From contig JBDKFK010000033.1 in the NCBI GenBank assembly GCA_039798745.1, positions 1 through 18,506 of the forward strand: 18,506 nt of DNA, in the 5' to 3' direction. Of the stretch, positions 10,132-15,817 are shown piece after piece. The position numbers were made by a program, and so were the translations under genes. The number at the start of each line of letters is the position of its first letter. Position 1 is the stretch's first letter. The notes under the pieces are model-generated. The model did not search any database. It was not told the origin of the DNA and worked only from the letters and a program-made list of their open reading frames with translations. The stretch comes from JBDKFK01 sp039798745 (GTDB taxonomy: Bacteria; Patescibacteriota; Microgenomatia; UBA1406; GWC2-37-13).

Positions 10132-11406
10132 ATGGCTAATATAAAAAAAATACACGCATACGAAATTATTGATTCACGTGGAATGCCGACTATTGAGGCA
10201 GTACTTCTACTGGATAACGGTAAAGAGGTTTCAGCCTCAATTCCCGCAGGAAGTTCTATCGGCAAGTATGAGGCACTGGAGCTGAGAGACGGAGACGCAG
10301 AAAGATTTAGTGGTATGGGTGTATCTAAGGCTGTATCTTACATTAATGAGCTCATTGCTCCCAAACTTGTTGGTATTTCTCCTCAGAAACAGCGTGAGGT
10401 TGATAGCTGGCTTATAAAGGCCGACGGGACACCGAATAAGAGTCATCTCGGCGCAAATACTGTGTTGGCTATATCTACCCTTTTTACGAAGGCTGCTGCA
10501 GCCGATCTGGGTATTCCCCTATATAAATATATAGCACAGCTTTATAAATCACTATTTAATGATGAAATAGTTATCGAAAAGATACCATCCCCCATTTTTG
10601 GCGTTATAAACGGTGGTAAACACGCCAATAATAGCCTTGAATTCCAGGAGTTTCAGATTATTCCCTCCTCCTCCTATTCATTTGGAAAGGCGTTTCAGAC
10701 AGGAGTTGAGATATTCCATGAGCTCAAGAATGTCCTGGAGTACCGCAATGCTAATATTTCTGTAGGTGAAGAAGGTGGCTTCACGCCCAATTTTTCGACC
10801 AATCTCGACGCGCTCGAGGTGATCAATGAAACAGTGACTCAGAAAAATATGAAAATAGGCTTTGATATTTTCTTAGGCCTTGATATCGCAGCCTCGCATT
10901 TCTATAAAGACGAGCGTTATATTGTAAAGGAAAAGCCTCATCCACTGCGTAAGGATGAGTATATGGACTTTCTTATGCAGGTTACGGCCAATTATTCGAT
11001 TCTGGTAATGGAAGATCCCCTCTACCAGGATGATTGGGATGGCTGGAAGAAGCTATTCAATACCCTTTCCGAAAAGATCTATCTTGTAGGTGACGACCTG
11101 CTTTCTACCAATAAGGACAGGCTCACGCGAGCTATCAAGGAAAATGCCTGTTCAGCCATACTTATTAAGCCCAACCAGATAGGTACGATAACCGAGACAC
11201 TTGAGGTAGTAAATATAGCCAGGAAAAACAACTTTAGTTATCAGGTCTCGCACCGATCCGGCGAAACAACAGATACCTTCATAGCCGACTTCGCGGTAGG
11301 CATCCAGGCTGACTTCGTTAAGTTTGGCGCCCCTTCACGAGGCGAGCGTGTGGTCAAATATAACCGCCTCTGGCAGATTGAGCGTGACCAGTTTGGCGTG
11401 ACATAA
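10132..11406 (+). CDS. eno: Enolase
   Basis: Enolase dehydrates 2-phosphoglycerate to PEP, the step between GpmI and PEP synthase. The 424 aa contain IDSRGMPTIEA at the N-terminus, INGGKHANN, the EFQEF segment, VGEEGGFTPN (general base Glu214), the metal ligands in LDIAAS, MEDPLYQDDW and VGDDL, the catalytic Lys346 in LIKPNQIGT, and VSHRSGET. The enzyme is divergent: the active-site loop normally PSGASTG reads PAGSSIG, the usual GDEGG reads GEEGG, and SGETED reads SGETTD. The key base, lysine and metal ligands are all present. It starts 24 bp after ppsA with an internal SD, GAGGT (10121-10125), 6 nt before the ATG, as expected for a downstream operon gene. Confidence 0.95.
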   Translation: MANIKKIHAYEIIDSRGMPTIEAVLLLDNGKEVSASIPAGSSIGKYEALELRDGDAERFSGMGVSKAVSYINELIAPKLVGISPQKQREVDSWLIKADGTPNKSHLGANTVLAISTLFTKAAAADLGIPLYKYIAQLYKSLFNDEIVIEKIPSPIFGVINGGKHANNSLEFQEFQIIPSSSYSFGKAFQTGVEIFHELKNVLEYRNANISVGEEGGFTPNFSTNLDALEVINETVTQKNMKIGFDIFLGLDIAASHFYKDERYIVKEKPHPLRKDEYMDFLMQVTANYSILVMEDPLYQDDWDGWKKLFNTLSEKIYLVGDDLLSTNKDRLTRAIKENACSAILIKPNQIGTITETLEVVNIARKNNFSYQVSHRSGETTDTFIADFAVGIQADFVKFGAPSRGERVVKYNRLWQIERDQFGVT

Positions 11407-11411
11407 GACAA

Positions 11412-11543
11412 AACCACCCCCTGCCCCCTCCTTAGTAAAGGAGGGGAATTCATGATTACATTCATATACTTCTTCATCACTCAAATATTCATTATTAGAC
11501 CCATAAAATGCCCCTCCTTTACTAAGGAGGGGTTGGGGTGGTT
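11412..11543. repeat. REP-type inverted repeat pair (REPIN/MITE-like)
   Basis: Two inverted copies of about 34 bp (11412-11446 and 11511-11543), each starting or ending with AACCACCCC and each containing its own palindrome CCCCTCCTT-AGTA-AAGGAGGGG. They flank about 64 bp of AT-rich sequence. No transposase is encoded inside. Repeats of this wording are common between genes in many bacterial genomes and resemble REPINs moved by RAYT-type transposases. It also lies where a terminator for ppsA-eno would be expected. Confidence 0.8.
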
Positions 11544-11573
11544 AATGTATTAATTTTAGCCTCGTTTTGCCCA

Positions 11574-11602
11574 TTGAATCAACCTATAGAAAGTACTATA
11601 AT
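11574..11602 (+). promoter_or_regulatory. Promoter of unknown two-gene membrane module
   Basis: TTGAAT (11574-11579), exactly 17 bp, then TATAAT (11597-11602). Transcription would start near 11609, leaving a leader of about 300 nt before the first gene at 11907. Confidence 0.75.
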
Positions 11603-11630
11603 GATAGCGTACATTAACAATTAGTCTAGT

Positions 11631-11842
11631 GGGGAGTAAGTTCCCTATATATGCTCCGGCAAGGGCTATCTGAGGCTATCGCAGCCTCACTGATGTCTTT
11701 GTCCTTATGCTATATGAGGAACTACACTCCCTGCTATTTGCGCATACAAGAGGTTACAGACTCTCCTGCTTTAAGCTTTGCTTGAGGCCAGAGAGTCTGT
11801 AGCCTCAAATGCTACTGATTTATATCAACCTTAGTAAGGAGG
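11631..11842 (+). ncRNA. Structured 5' leader of the module, function unknown
   Basis: The leader folds into clear elements. P1 pairs 11632-11644 with 11718-11731 (GGGAGT/ACTCCC and AGTTCC/GGAACT around a small internal loop). P2 is TGAGGCT-ATCGC-AGCCTCA (11671-11689) inside P1. P3 pairs 11750-11765 with 11791-11806 over 16 bp with one G-U pair. The P2 strand TGAGGCTA (11671-11678) is also perfectly complementary to TAGCCTCA (11800-11807) at the foot of P3, so an alternative fold is available. A small CCTT/AAGG hairpin covers the SD-like AAGGAGG at 11836-11842. I do not recognise a known riboswitch class. Confidence 0.5.
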
Positions 11843-11845
11843 CAT

Positions 11846-11932
11846 ATGTCTGTTCACTCCTCTATTCGTTGTTTCTTATCTGATATGCTCGTGAAAGGAG
11901 CCCACTGTGAAAACCGCACTTACGATCATTGA
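11846..11932 (+). CDS. Possible 28-codon upstream ORF in the leader
   Basis: ATG 11846 follows AAGGAGG (11836-11842) at a short spacing of 3 nt and reads 28 codons to a TGA at 11930, overlapping the start of the main gene at 11907. The peptide (MSVHSSIRCFLSDM...) has no recognisable feature. It could be a leader peptide that couples or tunes translation of the next gene, or chance. Confidence 0.25.
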   Translation: MSVHSSIRCFLSDMLVKGAHCENRTYDH

Positions 11933-12580
11933 CCGCACTATCGACGCACTGTGGACACTCACCAAGATCGGTCTCATGTTCGCCCTGATGCTGGCTACAA
12001 CGGCATCTATCATTCTGTTGATCGCCGTTGCCCCCATGCTGAATGAGCTACGGCCCGATTATCTCCGCCAGAACATTACGCAGCCGCTGCAGAAGAGCTG
12101 GAAGTGGTGTCGCAGCCGATCATCGACCACGGCCCGGTATTCGTGTACTACGAGCCTGACCAGGTTATCACCTGGACTGACCCGAGCGAATATCGGTTTG
12201 CTTTCGCATTCGAGAACATGAAGAGCCTCAAGCTCGAGGCGACCTTCTATGTTGGCCGCCAGCTGACTATTCATGAGCTGGATATGCTGGCCAATGACGT
12301 GTTCGATGGATCCGCGATCAAATGGCGCGGCGTTGGCCCGATTTCAGGCACAACCCGCGAGCGCGGCTTCGAGATCGATCATGATGGCTTCGTTTCGTGG
12401 ATCTCGCCCGGAACAACGATTGATCTGCCTGTCGAGCCTTTGCCGTTCAACACAGAGATTGTCGTAAAGACGATCAATGAGGATGGCGAGGTTACCTGGC
12501 AGCGCTTTGTTCTGATCTGTGAGAACGGTAACATGAGCACAATTGAACCTACTCCAGCCTGGGAAGGCCCTGGCAGGTAG
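11907..12580 (+). CDS. Membrane-anchored protein, unknown, interrupted by a frameshift
   Basis: The reading frame begins at GTG 11907, with GAAAGGAG (11893-11900) 6 nt upstream, and encodes an N-terminal membrane helix (roughly residues 18-45, FALMLATTASIILLIAVAP). After NELRPDYL the same frame turns into low-quality sequence ending at 12221. From about 12065 the coding signal moves to the -1 frame, reading PPEHYAAAAEELEVVSQPI and on to the stop at 12580. That frame has a stop at 12044-12046, so the shift lies between 12047 and about 12100. One lost base would restore a protein of about 224 aa: a short cytoplasmic N-terminus, one membrane helix and a beta-rich C-terminal domain. It may be a mutation, a sequencing error or, less likely, programmed -1 frameshifting; no classic slippery heptamer was seen. 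A GTG at 12104 could start the second part alone but lacks a good SD. Confidence 0.6.
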
Positions 12581-12632
12581 GTATGATCGCCGTCGGATAA
12601 TTCTGTATAAGAATACGAAGGAGGACCCTACA

Positions 12633-13229
12633 ATGTCTCTCATCAACGAGCTCTTGAAAAACGCGCCCGAGATCGGGCTTGGCACGATCATTCTTATCGC
12701 CGCCTCGATCTTCGCTCTTGGAAGTGGTGTCATCGGTTTCTTGCTCGGCACCACATGCATCAATCACAACAGTGAGCGCGAGAATCGGGAGCTGCGGGAC
12801 GAAGTCGCGCAGCTGTCTGACGGACTGTCGACCCAGATCGCAATGAATACATTGGCACACGCTGAAACCATCCGGGTTCGCACCTGCTATACCGACCTGG
12901 TCGTCGCAATGGCCGCCAACGAGTGCAATGAGCGCCGACAAGCTGAGGTTGATCGCGCGGCGCTGGGCGAGATCATCGCCAGCATGGCCGAAGAGATCGC
13001 TATTCTCCGGCAGCTGCATGCGAATGAAGTCGTTGCCCACGTTCGCACTACCTGTGCCTACAACGACATCGTCGTAAATATGGGCCAGCACCTTGTCAGC
13101 GGTAGCTTCAACCACCAAGCTGACCGGGCACAACTGCTCCGTATCATCGGTCGCATGTCGGAAGAGATGGCACTGCTCAAGGCCACGCACGTGCCCGCAA
13201 GCATGCTGCTCAATGTGGCACGGTTCTGA
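12633..13229 (+). CDS. Membrane-anchored protein with two internal repeats, 198 aa
   Basis: I do not recognise the family. Residues about 16-40 (LGTIILIAASIFALGSGVIG) form one membrane helix, followed by a charged heptad-like stretch (SERENRELRDEVAQL) that should be coiled coil. The rest is two imperfect copies of a unit of about 52 residues, each with VRT-xCxYxD(L/I)VVxM near its start and a RAxLxxIIxxMxEExAxLxxxH end. Each copy keeps a Cys-Tyr or Cys-Ala-Tyr near its start. The start is fixed by AAGGAGG 8 nt before ATG 12633. It lies 52 bp after the previous gene in the same orientation and ends just before a strong terminator, so the two form one operon. Both are single-pass membrane proteins and may form a complex. 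Confidence 0.75.
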   Translation: MSLINELLKNAPEIGLGTIILIAASIFALGSGVIGFLLGTTCINHNSERENRELRDEVAQLSDGLSTQIAMNTLAHAETIRVRTCYTDLVVAMAANECNERRQAEVDRAALGEIIASMAEEIAILRQLHANEVVAHVRTTCAYNDIVVNMGQHLVSGSFNHQADRAQLLRIIGRMSEEMALLKATHVPASMLLNVARF

Positions 13230-13260
13230 TCAGTAGCGCGCAATACGCAGGAGGAAGCAC

Positions 13261-13297
13261 AGGGGCTGGAGGTCTTTCGAGACCACCAGCCCCTTTT
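13261..13297 (+). terminator. Strong intrinsic terminator (UUCG loop)
   Basis: AGGGGCTGG-A-GGTCT, loop TTCG, then AGACC-A-CCAGCCCCT followed by TTTTT: a 14-bp stem interrupted by one A-A mismatch. It closes the two-gene membrane-protein module. Confidence 0.92.
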
Positions 13298-13315
13298 TGG
13301 TATATACAATTTCTT

Positions 13316-13408
13316 TGTCATTGCGAACTATCCAGATACGTCAGGATAGTGAAGCAATCTTTACAAGTACTTGCCTGTCAAGATTGCTTCGCTCCACTCG
13401 CAATGACA
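13316..13408. repeat. Inverted-repeat element abutting ruvA (MITE/REP-like)
   Basis: The ends TGTCATTGCGA and TCGCAATGACA are perfect inverted repeats. Inside them GAAGCAATCTT and AAGATTGCTTC form a second inverted pair, and ACTATCC/GGATAGT a third. No protein is encoded. The wording GATTGCTTCGCTCC...CGCAATGACA is that of a widespread intergenic repeat. Its right end is 16 bp before the ruvA start, so it borders or supplies part of the ruvA promoter. Confidence 0.75.
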
Positions 13409-13411
13409 TGG

Positions 13412-13417
13412 TATTAT
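13412..13417 (+). promoter_or_regulatory. -10 box of ruvA, leaderless type
   Basis: TATTAT ends 7 nt before ATG 13425; there is no SD. Any -35 would fall inside the inverted-repeat element. Confidence 0.5.
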
Positions 13418-13424
13418 TACAAGT

Positions 13425-14003
13425 ATGATCGGAAAATTAAAAGGAGTACTTACGGAAGTTGATGGTACTACAGGTCTTGTTGAAACTGCGTCTGGAGTTT
13501 CGTACCTTGTATATCTTACTCCTGCTCTTCTCGCGCTCAACCCTCATTCGGAAGTAGATCTCTATACATATTTACAGGTTCGCGATGACGCGCTTGTGTT
13601 ATTTGGTTTTGAACATAAACGACAGATGGAGTTATTTAAGCTTCTTACCACAGTGCCGGGCGTCGGGCCAAAATCTGCATATGGCATTGTTTCCTTTACC
13701 AAAGCCGACGAGCTTAGACAGGCTATACAGGACAATGATATCGACTTTTTTACTCATATACCGGGACTGGGAAAAAAGACTGCTATGAAAATAATTCTGG
13801 AACTGGCTCAGAAGCTGAAAGAAGATTTTACTATGGATAAGGTTCAGATGTCGGACGACGATAAAGTTGTTATAGACGCGCTGGTTTCTCTTGGGTTTAA
13901 AACGCAGGAAGCACGGCAGATACAGACAAAAATACCGAAAGATCTTTCAATAGAAGAAAAAATAAAAGCTGGACTACGCATTGCTACTTCACACAAAAAA
14001 TAG
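13425..14003 (+). CDS. ruvA: Holliday junction branch migration complex subunit RuvA
   Basis: RuvA binds the four-way junction and loads the RuvB motors. The 192 aa match the family's 190-200. The N-terminal OB-fold begins MIGKLKGVLTEVDG and includes YLQVRDDALVLFGF. The tandem helix-hairpin-helix motifs are VPGVGPKSAYGIV and IPGLGKKTAMKII. The C-terminal domain III (VIDALVSLGFKTQEARQI), which contacts RuvB, is complete. It is a single-gene unit ending in a bidirectional terminator that it shares with the opposing unknown gene pair. ruvB lies about 1.8 kb further on, separated by that pair, rather than directly behind ruvA as in many bacteria. Confidence 0.95.
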   Translation: MIGKLKGVLTEVDGTTGLVETASGVSYLVYLTPALLALNPHSEVDLYTYLQVRDDALVLFGFEHKRQMELFKLLTTVPGVGPKSAYGIVSFTKADELRQAIQDNDIDFFTHIPGLGKKTAMKIILELAQKLKEDFTMDKVQMSDDDKVVIDALVSLGFKTQEARQIQTKIPKDLSIEEKIKAGLRIATSHKK

Positions 14004-14029
14004 GGGGGTACCAGGCGGTACCCCCTTTT
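14004..14029. terminator. Bidirectional intrinsic terminator between ruvA and unknown gene
   Basis: GGGGGTACC-AGGC-GGTACCCCC is a perfect 9-bp stem followed by TTTT on the plus strand and preceded by an A-tract (TATTTTTTG on the complement). It can therefore end transcription from both sides. Confidence 0.88.
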
Positions 14030-14039
14030 CGTCTACAAC

Positions 14040-14783
14040 TTAGCCGAAGTGGATCGACGGCTCAAGATCTGTCACCCATAGATCCCAGATGGCTTGTGTC
14101 CATTTTGCTTCCGGATGGAAGTATATGGCATCAGCCATGAGATCTACGGTGAAGTAGGTCCGTGGAGTGCTGAGTCTATACTCAATCACTGTGTGCGGAT
14201 GATCAAGACTCCGTCGCGGTTGTCCCGCGAGCTCAGCTACCTGAAGTTGCGGGAGCGCCCTGCTACTGAACATCGCGTCCGCGGTAACCAGGTCCTGATG
14301 AAGAGGATTGTCAAGTCCCGACAAGTTATTTCGGGCTGCAATCCTTATAATTTCTGGGATCACCACAGTTGGCCATGCGGAATGCCAGGAATCAAGATTT
14401 CCTTCCTGGATGTCTATAATGGTGGCGACCATGTGGTAATCCAGAAACTGGAGCATGATCATGTTACGCGCGGTTTCGAACGCGCGTAACCAGAGTGGTG
14501 GCAGGAATCGCTTTTGAGACTCGGCAAAGTTCTGAAGGGCTCTGCGCTGGGCAGCGCCCGAAAAGGACTCGCGAATCTCATTGCGGCGAAGTTCCTGGTA
14601 ATGTCCTTGTAAGCGCATCTCAATCTCTTCGAGACTGCTACGGATAACGGCAATATCGTTTCGCAGCTTATGATCCGTGGCAATCTCGATAGCACGATTG
14701 AACAGACGACGGAGAGCTAGTTCGTACGATATGGTACGAATCTCTCCATTTACGAGGATGGTTATGGACTCAGGTGTGGTCAT
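14040..14783 (-). CDS. Unknown protein, paralog of its upstream neighbour (247 aa)
   Basis: I do not recognise the family. No signal peptide or membrane segment is evident. The N-terminus (ESITILVNGEIR) looks like a beta hairpin, followed by a conserved helix ELALRRLFNRAIEIA, a long helical middle, then WHSAWPTVVIPEIIRIAA, LDNPLHQDLVTADAMFS, and a C-terminal beta-rich part with VIEYRLSTPRTYFTVDL and a Trp-rich tail. All these blocks recur at equivalent positions in the gene just upstream, so the two arose by tandem duplication. Its ATG overlaps the stop of that gene (ATGA), which implies translational coupling and a matched pair of products. The next element downstream is the terminator shared with ruvA. 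Base usage looks GC-richer than in ruvA and ruvB. Confidence 0.75.
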   Translation of the reverse strand: MTTPESITILVNGEIRTISYELALRRLFNRAIEIATDHKLRNDIAVIRSSLEEIEMRLQGHYQELRRNEIRESFSGAAQRRALQNFAESQKRFLPPLWLRAFETARNMIMLQFLDYHMVATIIDIQEGNLDSWHSAWPTVVIPEIIRIAARNNLSGLDNPLHQDLVTADAMFSSRALPQLQVAELAGQPRRSLDHPHTVIEYRLSTPRTYFTVDLMADAIYFHPEAKWTQAIWDLWVTDLEPSIHFG

Positions 14784-15535
14784 GCTGCTGCGCTTTCCTT
14801 TCTGGGACTATATATGGGCCACAAAGCCCATGTCCCCAACTCCCACGAAGCCTCCTTATCCAGAGTAACGGTATCCTGATCCAGGTCTACAATGAAGTAC
14901 CCTCGCGGGTTCATCAGGGTGTACTGGATTATGGTATCCGGCGTTTCGGGATGACGTGTAGGCTTTCGTGCCAGGCTACCGCCTGAAGCTAAGCCTATCC
15001 GTTGCATCTCCTGCGAAAACAAAGCGTCGGCGTGACCGAAGTCGGGATGAAAGGGATCGTCCAAGGAAGTTGTGCCAAACTCGGCACCCAACGCGACGAT
15101 CTGCGGGATGACTTCGGTAAACCATCCGCTATGCCATGCTTCAATCTCATCCTGTTCATTGTGTACGGTTCGGTTGAGGTACTCGAAGAAAAGCATGGTA
15201 AGCTTGTTGATTGCCTTATCCGTGACTGAGCTCCATTCCGTGGGCAAAAAACCAGCGGTTGAGTCGAGAAAGAACCTAACCTGACGGTTGAGTTCATCTC
15301 CCGGTGGAAGGCTGCCGCGCAGCTTGGTAAGCTGCGCTTCACGATAGTGTGAAAGCAGCACATTGGTCACTTCGATGAGACCGTGAGTAACCGCGCTGAT
15401 ATTGCGACGAGTGTTTTGACTCGACGCGATCTCGATGCCACGGTTAAACAGACGGCGGAGAAGCAGTTCAAGCGTCACTCTGTGCTCTACCTTATGAACA
15501 CTGATGACGATAGACTCCGGTGGTTGAGTAGACAT
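14780..15535 (-). CDS. Unknown protein, first of tandem paralog pair (251 aa)
   Basis: Family not recognised. It shares the full block order of the downstream gene: ESIVISV near the N-terminus, ELLLRRLFNRGIEIA, WHSGWFTEVIPQIVALGA, LDDPFHPDFGHADALFS, then RHPETPDTIIQYTLMNPRGY followed by FIVDLDQDTV, and W-rich ends (EASWELGTWALWP). The shared residues include His-Ser-Trp after a Trp, an Asp-Pro-x-His-x-Asp group and Asp-Ala, which could be functional, though no catalytic scheme is evident. The start is set by AGGAGG (complement of about 15540-15545), 4 nt before the ATG. The leader upstream contains two hairpins and a consensus-like promoter. The pair sits between ruvA and ruvB and is oriented against both. 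Confidence 0.77.
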   Translation of the reverse strand: MSTQPPESIVISVHKVEHRVTLELLLRRLFNRGIEIASSQNTRRNISAVTHGLIEVTNVLLSHYREAQLTKLRGSLPPGDELNRQVRFFLDSTAGFLPTEWSSVTDKAINKLTMLFFEYLNRTVHNEQDEIEAWHSGWFTEVIPQIVALGAEFGTTSLDDPFHPDFGHADALFSQEMQRIGLASGGSLARKPTRHPETPDTIIQYTLMNPRGYFIVDLDQDTVTLDKEASWELGTWALWPIYSPRKESAAA

Positions 15536-15605
15536 ACGTCCTCCTATATTAGAGGGTTACTTTATTATCCGTGCGGGGATGCTCGAATAATACCTTGAGG
15601 GGTGT

Positions 15606-15658
15606 TACTTTTGGGGGTGGAAATGACATATAACGTGTCGCTTTCATCCCCAAAAGTA
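15606..15658. repeat. Long hairpin in the ruvB / paralog-pair intergenic region
   Basis: Arms 15606-15628 and 15636-15658 are 23-base inverted repeats beginning TACTTTTGGGG, with a TATAACG loop. They differ at four positions, all transitions. In plus-strand RNA three of these are G-U pairs and one is A-C; in minus-strand RNA only one is a wobble. It lies in the minus-strand leader of the paralog pair and upstream of ruvB. It could be a small mobile palindrome or a regulatory RNA element. Confidence 0.6.
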
Positions 15659-15691
15659 CGCTAAGTCGTAGAATTTCAAAGAACAGAGACG

Positions 15692-15717
15692 AAAAATTAC
15701 CGGCGTGCAGATGCCGG
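15692..15717 (-). terminator. Terminator-like hairpin in leader of paralog pair (possible attenuator)
   Basis: On the complement CCGGC-ATCTGCAC-GCCGG is followed by TAA and five T. It lies 11 nt downstream of the predicted start of transcription at about 15728. A competing outer stem GACGA/TCGTC would trap the T-run region. This could be an attenuator. Confidence 0.4.
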
Positions 15718-15734
15718 GTCGTCGCAAATGCTGA

Positions 15735-15763
15735 ATGATATCAAATGCTATGGGTATATGCAA
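15735..15763 (-). promoter_or_regulatory. Promoter of the tandem paralog pair
   Basis: On the complement: TTGCAT (15758-15763), 17 bp, then TATCAT (15735-15740) preceded by TG in the extended -10 position. The leader to the ATG at 15535 would be about 190 nt and holds two hairpins. Confidence 0.6.
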
Positions 15764-15805
15764 TGTAGCTGGCTACTTTCCTGCCTCAATTTGCTACAGA
15801 GGAGC

Positions 15806-15811
15806 TATAAT
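15806..15811 (+). promoter_or_regulatory. -10 box of ruvB, leaderless type
   Basis: A perfect TATAAT ends 6 nt before ATG 15818. A GAGGAG at 15799-15804 lies upstream of the -10 and would not be in the mRNA, so it is unlikely to be the ribosome site. Confidence 0.55.
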
Positions 15812-15817
15812 ATATGT

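Noticed and set aside
12104..12580. Independent gene starting at GTG 12104
   Set aside because: No good SD, and coding-quality sequence continues in the same frame upstream to about 12065, so it is more likely the displaced second part of the 11907 gene.
12549..13190. A 213-codon open frame on the minus strand
   Set aside because: It is antisense to the 198-aa repeat protein, which has an SD, a membrane helix and a terminator; the antisense frame is a shadow of GC-rich coding sequence.
14094..14489. 131-codon plus-strand frame
   Set aside because: It is antisense to the 247-aa paralog, which is supported by similarity to its neighbour.
15728..15817. 30-codon N-terminal extension of RuvB
   Set aside because: It crosses the TATAAT box and has no family similarity; ATG 15818 gives the normal RuvB length.
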